5,295 nucleotides of DNA, taken from positions 1 through 5,295 of the forward strand of contig CASFUI010000257.1 in assembly GCA_949297565.1 (NCBI GenBank). The letters are read 5' to 3'. A program made the translations under genes and the position numbers. Position 1 is the first letter of the stretch; each line of letters begins with the position of its first letter. The notes under the pieces were generated by a model. It saw only the letters and a list, made by a program, of their open reading frames with translations. It did no database searches and had not been told where the DNA came from. The DNA comes from an uncultured Eubacteriales bacterium. GTDB lineage: Bacteria; Bacillota; Clostridia; Lachnospirales; Lachnospiraceae. Below are positions 1 to 5,295 of the stretch, one piece after another.

Positions 1-1584
1 CAGCCGATGCACGCGTACGACTATGACAATATCGCAGGCAAAAAAATAATTGTCAGAAGAGCTTCAGAGGGTGAGAGCTTTGTTACTCTTGACGGTCAGG
101 AGAGAAAGCTTACGGAATCGACTCTGATGATTTGCGACGGTGAGAAAGCTGTTGGACTTGCCGGTATCATGGGCGGTGAAAATTCAATGATCACCGATAA
201 CATAAAGACAATGCTTTTTGAGGCTGCAATTTTCGACGGGACAAATATAAGAAAGACTACCAAGAAGATAGGAATGCGTACTGACGCATCGGCAAAGTTT
301 GAGAAGGGGCTTGACCCGGAGAATGCAATCCTTGCGATGAACAGGGCGTGCCAGCTTATAGAGGAGCTTGGAGCAGGGGAGGTAGTCGGCGGTGTTGTTG
401 ACGTTTACCCTGTAAAAATGACAAAGAGACATATCGCATTTGAGCCTGAAAAGATTAACAGACTGCTCGGAACAGATGTGTCCGTCGATGAAATGAAGGA
501 TTATTTTAAACGGCTTGAAATTGTGTATGACGAGGCTTCAAATGAGCTGATTATACCTACATTCCGTCAGGATTTGATAAGGACTGCGGATATAGCCGAG
601 GAGGTTGCGAGGTTTTACGGATATGACAATATCCCTACTACGCTTCCGCACGGCGCTACAACAATGGGAAAGATTTCATTTAAGAGCAGAGTTGAGGATG
701 CGGCATGTGAGATCGCGCAGTTCTGCGGATTTTCACAGGCTATGACATACTCGTTTGAGAGCCCTAAGGTTTTTGACAGGCTTAAGATTTCAGCAGATTC
801 GCCGCTGAGAAAAACGGTTGTAATCTCAAATCCTCTGGGTGAGGATTTCTCTGTGATGAGGACTCTTTCTTTGAATGGTATGCTAACATCGCTTGCGACA
901 AATTATAAAAGAAGAAATAAGGACGTCAAGCTCTATGAGCTCGCAAAGGTTTACATTCCGTCAGATAATCCGGACGAGCTTCCGACAGAGAAGGTTGATT
1001 TTACTCTCGGATTTTTCGGCGATGGAGATTTCTTTACTATGAAAGGCGTTGCAGAGGAGTTTCTTGAAAGAATTGGCATGAGAAATAAGCCTTCATATGA
1101 CCCTGAGGCGGGAAAACCGTACCTTCATCCGGGACGTCAGGCTAATATTATATATGGCGATACTCAAATCGGGTATCTCGGAGAGGTGCATCCTGACATT
1201 GCGGATGTATACGGAATAGGAGAGAGAACTTATATTGCGGTTATTGATTTGTCAAAGGTTACGCCAATGGCGTCATTTGATAGAAAGTATGCCGGAATCG
1301 CCAAGTTCCCTGCTGTGACAAGAGATATAAGCATGGTAGTTCCTAAGGATATGCTTGTCGGCAACATTGAGAAGGTTATTGAAAAACGCGGAGGTAAGCT
1401 CGTTGAGAGCTTTGGCTTATTTGATATTTACGAGGGCGAACAGATTAAAGAGGGCTTCAAGTCTGTCGCATACACAATCTCATTCAGAGCTAAGGACAGA
1501 ACACTTGAGGACAGTGATATTCAGCCTGTAATGGAGAAAATTTTGAAAGACCTTTCAGACATGGGCATTGAGCTGCGTGCGTAA
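1..1584 (+). CDS. pheT: Phenylalanine--tRNA ligase beta subunit, 5' end missing
   Basis: The beta chain of the alpha2-beta2 cytosolic enzyme that charges tRNA-Phe; the beta chain also hydrolyses mischarged Tyr-tRNA-Phe. The frame is open from base 1 (Q-P-M-H-A-Y-D) to TAA at 1582-1584, giving 527 residues of a protein that is usually about 800, so the N-terminal third lies upstream. Counting from Q1: the B3/B4 editing domain covers roughly 1-125, with H4, E74 and T94 lining up by local motif with E. coli PheT H265, E334 and T354 (QPMHAFD, LLECAF and GLHTDAS contexts), so editing should be intact. A B5 domain follows at about 140-213 (EEVARFYGYDNIP), then the catalytic-like core, and the C-terminal FDX-ACB anticodon-binding domain at about 434-527 (FPAVTRDISMVV near its start). 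The ATG at 7 is internal, not a start. pheS is expected just upstream. queA follows after 16 nt with no terminator. Confidence 0.97.
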   Translation, partial: QPMHAYDYDNIAGKKIIVRRASEGESFVTLDGQERKLTESTLMICDGEKAVGLAGIMGGENSMITDNIKTMLFEAAIFDGTNIRKTTKKIGMRTDASAKFEKGLDPENAILAMNRACQLIEELGAGEVVGGVVDVYPVKMTKRHIAFEPEKINRLLGTDVSVDEMKDYFKRLEIVYDEASNELIIPTFRQDLIRTADIAEEVARFYGYDNIPTTLPHGATTMGKISFKSRVEDAACEIAQFCGFSQAMTYSFESPKVFDRLKISADSPLRKTVVISNPLGEDFSVMRTLSLNGMLTSLATNYKRRNKDVKLYELAKVYIPSDNPDELPTEKVDFTLGFFGDGDFFTMKGVAEEFLERIGMRNKPSYDPEAGKPYLHPGRQANIIYGDTQIGYLGEVHPDIADVYGIGERTYIAVIDLSKVTPMASFDRKYAGIAKFPAVTRDISMVVPKDMLVGNIEKVIEKRGGKLVESFGLFDIYEGEQIKEGFKSVAYTISFRAKDRTLEDSDIQPVMEKILKDLSDMGIELRA

Positions 1585-1600
1585 GGCTTTGGGGACTAGT

Positions 1601-2644
1601 ATGGAAAACACAATGAATTTACATTATTTTTACTATGAGCTTCCGCAGGAACTTATTGCCCAGGACCCGCTCTCAGACCGTTCAGGCTCAAGACTTATGG
1701 TGCTTGATAAAAATACGGGAGAGATTGAACACCGTATTTTTAAGGATATTGTCGATTACCTGAACCCCGGTGACTGTCTTGTTATCAATGATACAAAGGT
1801 TATTCCGGCAAGGCTTATCGGGGAAAAGGAAGGCACAGGAGCGGCTGTTGAGGTGCTTCTGCTCAAAAGGCAGGAGGACTTGAAGGATACATGGGAAGTG
1901 CTGGTAAAACCCGGAAAAAAAGCTAAAATCGGAGCAAGAATTCATTTTGGAGGAGACCGCCTTGTGGGTGAGGTCACTGATATTGTGGAGGAAGGCAACC
2001 GCATTATACGGTTTGAGTATAACGGAATTTTTGAGGAGATTCTCGATGAGCTTGGACAGATGCCGCTGCCGCCTTATATTACCCATAAGCTTGAGGATAA
2101 AAACAGGTATCAGACTGTGTACGCAAAGCATGAGGGCTCAGCGGCTGCGCCGACAGCCGGGCTGCATTTTACAAATGAGCTTCTCGATAAAATCGTAAGC
2201 AAGGGCGTAGACATTGCAAGGGTGACACTGCATGTGGGCCTTGGGACATTTCGTCCTGTAAAGGAGGAGAATATTCTTAATCATCACATGCATTCAGAGT
2301 TTTACAGAATAGATGATGAAGCAGCCGGAAAAATAAATAAAGCCAGAAAAAACGGAGGACGCATTATTGCTGTCGGCACGACAAGCACAAGAACGCTTGA
2401 GTCGGCAGCGTCGGATGACGGCTTCATAAAACCTTGCAGCGGATGGACTCAGATTTTTATTTATCCGGGATACAGGTTTAAGGCGATAGATTGTCTGATT
2501 ACCAATTTTCATCTGCCGGAGTCAACTCTGGTTATGCTTGTATCGGCGCTTGCCGGAAGAGAAAATATTTTAAACGCGTACAGGACTGCCGTTGACGAGA
2601 AATACCGGTTTTTCAGTTTCGGAGACGCAATGTTTATAAAGTAG
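1601..2644 (+). CDS. queA: S-adenosylmethionine:tRNA ribosyltransferase-isomerase QueA
   Basis: Cytosolic enzyme of queuosine synthesis: it moves the ribosyl part of S-adenosylmethionine onto 7-aminomethyl-7-deazaguanine at position 34 of GUN-anticodon tRNAs, giving epoxyqueuosine. From the ATG at 1601 it is 347 residues, close to the family norm (B. subtilis about 342, E. coli 356). Family blocks are intact: ELPQELIAQDPL near the N terminus, GSAAAPTAGLHF (179-190), LHVGLGTFRP (210-219), VGTTSTRTLE (258-267), TNFHLPEST (301-309), RENIL (320-324) and FGDAM near the end. Start choice: GGGGA at 1591-1595 sits 5 nt before ATG 1601. An ATG at 1613 (M-N-L-H-Y-F) matches the usual family N terminus even better, with GGAAA at 1603-1607, and is a real alternative. 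A TTG at 1568 would overlap pheT and adds unconserved residues. It follows pheT by 16 nt, probably in one transcript, grouping two tRNA functions. Confidence 0.97.
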   Translation: MENTMNLHYFYYELPQELIAQDPLSDRSGSRLMVLDKNTGEIEHRIFKDIVDYLNPGDCLVINDTKVIPARLIGEKEGTGAAVEVLLLKRQEDLKDTWEVLVKPGKKAKIGARIHFGGDRLVGEVTDIVEEGNRIIRFEYNGIFEEILDELGQMPLPPYITHKLEDKNRYQTVYAKHEGSAAAPTAGLHFTNELLDKIVSKGVDIARVTLHVGLGTFRPVKEENILNHHMHSEFYRIDDEAAGKINKARKNGGRIIAVGTTSTRTLESAASDDGFIKPCSGWTQIFIYPGYRFKAIDCLITNFHLPESTLVMLVSALAGRENILNAYRTAVDEKYRFFSFGDAMFIK

Positions 2645-2685
2645 GGGCGTAGACTGTAAGGTTTAAGTATCATGGGAGATTAATA

Positions 2686-3054
2686 ATGGGAGAAGAACGA
2701 AGGAGAGCTGTCAGAATTCCGCTTGAAATGGTATTATCTATAGATATTATAACAGATTCCCAAAGACATGAAAAAACGGAAATCAGTGTTATAACAAGAG
2801 ATATTTCAAAAGGCGGAATATCCTTTTCGGCAGAAAAAAAGCTCGAGAAAGGCTCGTTTTATAAGGCTAAAATTATAATGCCAAATCATGAGGTCCTTGA
2901 TGTTGTAATTGAGATTGTAAGAATTGCGGAAGAAGACGGAGGAAGCAAACTGTACGGAAGTCGTTTTGTGGGGATGGGCCCGGAGGATGAATTTCGTATT
3001 GAAGCTTTTCGTCTTGTATGTGAGAATATGAGTAGTGCGGATAATCGCGGCTGA
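2686..3054 (+). CDS. Small stand-alone PilZ-domain protein (predicted c-di-GMP receptor)
   Basis: A 122-residue protein that is essentially one PilZ domain, the family that binds cyclic-di-GMP and passes the signal to motility, secretion or surface-polymer machinery. Both signature elements are visible: the RxxxR motif at R6-R10, within a run of three arginines (5-7), and DxSxxG at D39-S41-G44 (R-D-I-S-K-G-G-I-S-F). The following beta-barrel strands include LYGSRFVGM near residues 88-97, and the end (EDEFRIEAFRLV) is probably helical. No signal peptide, membrane segment or output domain is seen, so it should be cytosolic and act through a partner; target unknown. The ATG at 2686 has GGGAGA (2674-2679) 6 nt upstream. 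It lies 41 nt after queA with no terminator and could be read from the same transcript. Its last nine sense codons double as the 5' strands of RNase P RNA helices P1 and P2, which is unusual. Confidence 0.88.
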   Translation: MGEERRRAVRIPLEMVLSIDIITDSQRHEKTEISVITRDISKGGISFSAEKKLEKGSFYKAKIIMPNHEVLDVVIEIVRIAEEDGGSKLYGSRFVGMGPEDEFRIEAFRLVCENMSSADNRG

Positions 3055-3459
3055 TTTTGCCGAGAGGCGTCAGGTGAGGAAAGTCCGGGCTTCGCAGGGC
3101 AGGATGCCAGATAACGTCTGGTGGAGGCGACTCCAAGGAAAGTGCAACAGAAATAAACCGCCTGTTTTCATTTAAGGCAGTTTAGCTGCCGTGGTATCAG
3201 GCTGCTCGTCAGTCTGATGCCTTTTGCATCGCGGTGAAAACAAGGTAAGGGTGGAAAGGCAGTGTAAGAGACTACCGCGCTGCTGGTAACAGCAGCGGCC
3301 ATGTAAACCCCATCCGAAGCAAGTCCAAACAAAAGCTATACGGCGGCCCGTCGTGCTTTTAGGTAGGACGCTTGATTCCGCCGGTGACGGCGGAGCTAGA
3401 TAGATGATTATCACACACCTGAGGTGTGGACATAACCCGGCTTACAGCACTGCTCATAT
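3026..3459 (+). ncRNA. rnpB: RNase P RNA, bacterial type A
   Basis: The catalytic RNA that trims 5' leaders from pre-tRNAs with the RnpA protein. Conserved cores are plain: GAGGAAAGTCCGGGC (3076-3090), AGTGCAACAGAAA (3141-3153), the AGATGATTATC block near 3402-3412, and ACATAACCCGGCTTA (3430-3444). Pairings found by eye: P1 3026-3038/3447-3459 (13 bp, one G-U); P2 3040-3046/3406-3412 (7 bp); P3 within 3051-3073; P4 3081-3089/3436-3443 with the conserved bulged U at 3084; P6 pseudoknot GGGC 3097-3100/GCCC 3346-3349; P8 3107-3111/3117-3121; P9 3122-3126/3131-3135 with a GCGA loop; P14 with a GTAA loop near 3290; P16 3331-3336/3355-3360 enclosing P17; P18 3378-3383/3388-3393 with a GTGA loop. 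GGT at 3362-3364 matches the L15 motif that pairs with the tRNA 3' CCA end. P6, P16 and P17 mark type A rather than the Bacillus type B. About 434 nt against 377 in E. coli; the extra length is mostly in P12. Ends are set by P1, so true termini may differ by a few bases. Confidence 0.97.
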
Positions 3460-3472
3460 ATAAATTACTTTG

Positions 3473-3524
3473 ATTGCTGTTTCACTGATACCGATTAACA
3501 GGTTGAAGTGGGACGGCAATTTTT
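3473..3524 (+). terminator. Probable intrinsic terminator of rnpB
   Basis: Arms 3473-3486 and 3507-3520 form a continuous 14-bp stem with three G-U pairs (3478-3515, 3481-3512, 3482-3511). A 20-nt loop holds a further possible ACC/GGT pairing. A run of five T (3520-3524), overlapping the last base of the stem, then ATTATATA, follows it directly. It lies 13 nt after the end of P1 of RNase P RNA, the expected place to end rnpB transcription. Because the stem relies on G-U pairs, the opposite strand would have A-C mismatches, so it should act only on + strand transcripts. The stem is less GC-rich than classic terminators, hence moderate confidence. Confidence 0.72.
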
Positions 3525-3573
3525 ATTATATACATAGAGAGAATTTTATATCACTTTCAGGTAATTTGAATTT

Positions 3574-3602
3574 TTGACATTTTAAACTTAATATACTACA
3601 AT
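3574..3602 (+). promoter_or_regulatory. Housekeeping (sigma-A type) promoter of the acyltransferase/glycosyltransferase operon
   Basis: TTGACA at 3574-3579 is a perfect -35 box. After a 17-nt spacer, TACAAT at 3597-3602 matches five of six bases of the -10 consensus. The flanks are AT-rich. Transcription should begin near 3609-3610, giving a leader of about 32 nt to the GTG start at 3642. No obvious operator or riboswitch is seen between 3525 and 3641. The promoter lies downstream of the rnpB terminator, so the second gene cluster appears to be separately transcribed. Confidence 0.8.
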
Positions 3603-3631
3603 GGCTTAAGATAAAATATGATGTTGGGAAT

Positions 3632-3639
3632 GGGGGAGG
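3632..3639 (+). promoter_or_regulatory. Ribosome binding site that favours a GTG start at 3642
   Basis: GGGGGAGG is the only strong Shine-Dalgarno sequence before the acyltransferase reading frame. Three in-frame ATG codons lie upstream of it or at its edge (3618, 3621, 3630), and none has a ribosome binding site. ATG 3618 would be only about 8 nt from the predicted transcription start. The GTG at 3642 is close (GGAG ends 3 nt before it), a short but usable spacing, and gives an N terminus starting M-K-K-Q-K. The start therefore remains a judgement between GTG 3642 and the upstream ATGs. Confidence 0.6.
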
Positions 3640-3641
3640 CT

Positions 3642-4421
3642 GTGAAAAAACAAAAAGTTATATATTACAGCGATGAACTTAAGGATGAGTTTTCAACGGC
3701 AAAGATAAAGCCGGTTACTATTGATAAAGATTACAGCTATGACGGGAACGGTTTGAGAAAGCTTTCACACATATTCTGGTATGTGATATTGGCAAGACCT
3801 CTTGCATATATTTTTCTGAAGCTTAAGTTCGGGCATAAGATTGTAAACAGGAATGTTTTAAAGCAGAGCGCTGGGAGAAGTATCTTTATTTACGGGAATC
3901 ACACAAATGCCGTTGCGGATGCGTTTATACCGAGTATGGTTAGTTTCCCGAAGGATGCGTATGTTATAGTTCACCCTGATAATGTATCTATGCCGGTGCT
4001 CGGAAAGATTACGCCGTCTCTCGGAGCACTGCCGCTTCCTGACACCCGCGAGGCGGTGAGGAATTTCCTCTCCTCAATAGAGGGGCATCTTAAAAAAAAC
4101 GAGGCTGTAATGATTTACCCCGAGGCGCATATATGGCCTTATTATACGAAGATACGCCCGTTTAAGGATACTTCCTTCAGATATCCCGTTCAATATCACA
4201 CTCCGGTGTACTGCTTTACAAATGTCTATAAGAAGAGGCGTATACGAAAGACTCCGAGAATTGTCACATATGTGGACGGACCGTTTTTTTCAGATGAGAC
4301 GCTTTCAGCCAAAGAGCAGAAGCAAAGGCTAAGAGATCTGGTGTATGAGACTATGTGTGCAAGAAGTGCTGAAAATAATATTGAGATGATAAAGTATATA
4401 AAGGAGACAAAGCATGATTAA
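3642..4421 (+). CDS. PlsC-like lysophospholipid acyltransferase family protein
   Basis: A 259-residue protein (267 if started at ATG 3618) resembling glycerolipid acyltransferases, which move an acyl chain from acyl-ACP, acyl-CoA or acyl phosphate onto a hydroxyl, typically of lysophosphatidate, at the inner face of the membrane. Counting from GTG 3642: a hydrophobic stretch at about 44-62 may anchor it; GNHTNAVADAF at 85-95 is the catalytic block I (H87, D93); GALPLP at 128-133 fits the second block; and YPEAHIWP at 159-166 fits block III, keeping the E of the usual FPEG but with A for G. Block I has five residues between H and D instead of the canonical four (HX4D), so this is a divergent branch. 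It heads an operon with its own promoter; its stop codon overlaps the glycosyltransferase start by 8 nt. This context suggests glycolipid or surface-glycan assembly rather than, or as well as, general phosphatidate synthesis. The substrate is unknown. Confidence 0.8.
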   Translation: MKKQKVIYYSDELKDEFSTAKIKPVTIDKDYSYDGNGLRKLSHIFWYVILARPLAYIFLKLKFGHKIVNRNVLKQSAGRSIFIYGNHTNAVADAFIPSMVSFPKDAYVIVHPDNVSMPVLGKITPSLGALPLPDTREAVRNFLSSIEGHLKKNEAVMIYPEAHIWPYYTKIRPFKDTSFRYPVQYHTPVYCFTNVYKKRRIRKTPRIVTYVDGPFFSDETLSAKEQKQRLRDLVYETMCARSAENNIEMIKYIKETKHD

Positions 4422-5262
4422 TGTATTATTTGCGGGAAATGAAAAAGTGTTTGACGGAATACTTACATGCATGCTGTCTGTTTTTATGAGAACATCATCA
4501 AAGGAGCCTTTTACTTTTTATATTCTTACAATGGACGTTTCGCATATTAAAAAAGAGTATACGGCAATCAGCACGCGTCAGACTGAATATCTTGAACAGA
4601 TTGCAAAACATTATAATAAAGACAATCGTGTGCTGCGCTTTGATGTCAAAGAGCAGTATAACGAGGTGTTCGCGGATTGTCCGAATGAGCTTACATATTG
4701 TTCCCCGTATACGCTTTTAAGGCTTCTGGCTGATGAACTTCCCGGCATACCGGATAAGCTTCTGTATCTTGATGCGGATATTCTGTTTAACCGTGATATA
4801 TGCCTGCTTTACGGACATGATATTTCGGATTACGAGTATGCAGCAGCCAGGGATCATTACGGCAAATATCTTATTAATCACAATTATATTAATGCGGGAG
4901 TTCTTTTGCTCAATATGAAAAAAATCAGGCAGACTGGGCTTTTTGCTAAGGCGCGTAAGCTGCTGTCGGAAAGGAAGCTTATTTTTGCGGACCAGTCGGC
5001 TATATACAGGAGCACAACAAAAAAGCTGATGCTTGCCCAGCGTTTTAATGACCAGAAGTTCCTGCACAGACATACGGTGGTGAGACATTTTTCAAAGAGA
5101 TTGTTTTACCTGCCATATCCGCATACTGAAAATATAAAGCAGTGGCAGATAAGCAAGGTGTACAGAGTTTTTAAGTATGATGCATTTGACGACATTTTCT
5201 TTGAATATATATATTTAAAAAAGAAATATGAAAGGGAGATACAGGGTAATACTAATGAATAA
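4414..5262 (+). CDS. Family 8 (GT8) glycosyltransferase
   Basis: A 282-residue retaining glycosyltransferase of the GT-A fold, using a nucleotide sugar and a divalent metal. Visible marks: the N-terminal strand MINVLFAGN with the sugar-nucleotide-binding start; the metal-binding DXD motif D120-A-D122 within LLYLDADILFN; the acceptor/donor block YINAGVLLLNMKK (158-170); DQSAIY at 193-198; and a late histidine (H225, in VVRHFS) at about the position of the third metal ligand of GT8 enzymes such as LgtC. The C-terminal 45 residues are rich in lysine and aromatic residues (YIYLKKKYERE), which could bind the membrane surface. There is no signal peptide, so it is probably cytosolic or peripheral. 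AAGGAGA at 4401-4407 lies 6 nt before the ATG. It overlaps the acyltransferase by 8 nt and the next gene by 8 nt. Donor sugar and acceptor cannot be told; a glycolipid or cell-wall polymer is likely. Confidence 0.88.
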   Translation: MINVLFAGNEKVFDGILTCMLSVFMRTSSKEPFTFYILTMDVSHIKKEYTAISTRQTEYLEQIAKHYNKDNRVLRFDVKEQYNEVFADCPNELTYCSPYTLLRLLADELPGIPDKLLYLDADILFNRDICLLYGHDISDYEYAAARDHYGKYLINHNYINAGVLLLNMKKIRQTGLFAKARKLLSERKLIFADQSAIYRSTTKKLMLAQRFNDQKFLHRHTVVRHFSKRLFYLPYPHTENIKQWQISKVYRVFKYDAFDDIFFEYIYLKKKYEREIQGNTNE

Positions 5263-5295
5263 TAAAATAATACCTATTTTCTTTGCGTGTGACAA
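5255..5295 (+). CDS. Start of a second family 8 glycosyltransferase, cut by the window end
   Basis: Only 13 codons are present: M-N-N-K-I-I-P-I-F-F-A-C-D, open to the window edge. I-P-I-F-F-A-C-D is the typical first beta strand of GT8 glycosyltransferases (IPIFFACDDNY-type starts), where the D begins the nucleotide-sugar site. AGGG at 5243-5246 lies 8 nt before the ATG. The start codon overlaps the end of the preceding GT8 gene by 8 nt (ATGAATAA), the same layout as the junction before it. Family call is by the short motif and the neighbourhood, so a different glycosyltransferase remains possible. Confidence 0.65.
   Translation, partial: MNNKIIPIFFACD

Noticed and set aside
1568..1600. TTG start for queA overlapping pheT
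   Set aside because: The 11 extra residues are not part of the QueA family N terminus, and the ATGs at 1601 and 1613 have better positioned purine-rich sites.
1688..2131. A 147-residue - strand frame inside queA, plus other frames inside pheT, queA and the GT8 gene
   Set aside because: All are opposite or out of frame with strongly conserved genes and show no motifs; they are by-products of the coding sequence.
2668..2673. TATCAT as a -10 box for the PilZ gene
   Set aside because: There is no -35 box at the right distance, and transcription would begin inside or after the ribosome binding site at 2674-2679.
2999..3027. Possible rnpB promoter, TTGAAG with GAGAAT after 17 nt
   Set aside because: Each box matches only four of six bases, and the start it predicts (about 3034) would cut off most of the 13-bp P1 helix.
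2873..3136. An 87-residue - strand frame across the PilZ end and rnpB
   Set aside because: It is antisense to two well-supported features; proline-rich low-complexity translation with no family likeness.
3172..3414. An 80-residue reading frame on the - strand
   Set aside because: It lies wholly antisense to RNase P RNA, its composition follows the structured RNA, and it has no recognisable domain.
3414..3428. CACAC...GTGTG inverted repeat as a separate terminator or operator
   Set aside because: It is an internal hairpin of RNase P RNA just before the ACATAACCCGGCTTA block, with an equivalent in E. coli, and no T-run follows.
3473..3520. The stem after rnpB as a small RNA or riboswitch
   Set aside because: A single stem directly followed by a T-run fits termination; there is no multi-helix aptamer, and the promoter of the next genes lies downstream of it.

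Overview
The window looks like ordinary chromosome of a low-to-moderate GC member of the Firmicutes, most likely the Clostridia (the gut families Lachnospiraceae or Oscillospiraceae would fit). This rests on the close match of QueA to Bacillus-type QueA, purine-rich Shine-Dalgarno sites before nearly every gene, a consensus housekeeping promoter, and a type A RNase P RNA next to glycosyltransferase family 8 genes. I cannot name the species. All genes lie on the + strand.

Bases 1-2644 hold two tRNA-related genes: the 3' two thirds of pheT (phenylalanyl-tRNA synthetase beta chain, with its editing residues) and a complete queA (queuosine synthesis in tRNA). They are separated by 16 nt and probably co-transcribed. 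A small stand-alone PilZ gene, predicted to bind cyclic-di-GMP, follows after a 41-nt gap with no terminator.

Bases 3026-3459 encode the RNase P RNA, rnpB. It can be folded by eye into the type A architecture: P1, P2, P3, P4 with its bulged U, the P6 pseudoknot, P8, P9, P14, P16-P18 and the L15 GGU motif. The 5' strands of P1 and P2 lie inside the last nine sense codons of the PilZ gene, so a protein gene and the catalytic RNA overlap by 29 nt on the same strand. The P12 region is enlarged to about 80 nt and appears branched.

Bases 3460-3641 contain a G-U-rich intrinsic terminator for rnpB, an AT-rich spacer, a near-consensus promoter (TTGACA, 17 nt, TACAAT) and a strong ribosome binding site. 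This starts a second transcription unit from 3642 to the window end: a PlsC-like acyltransferase, a family 8 glycosyltransferase, and the first 13 codons of what looks like a second family 8 glycosyltransferase. Both junctions overlap by exactly 8 nt (ATGATTAA and ATGAATAA), so the genes are tightly coupled. The combination suggests synthesis or decoration of a glycolipid or cell-surface glycan, but substrates cannot be read from the sequence.

I see no mobile element, CRISPR array, tRNA gene or obvious defence system. The most notable item is the PilZ/rnpB overlap.
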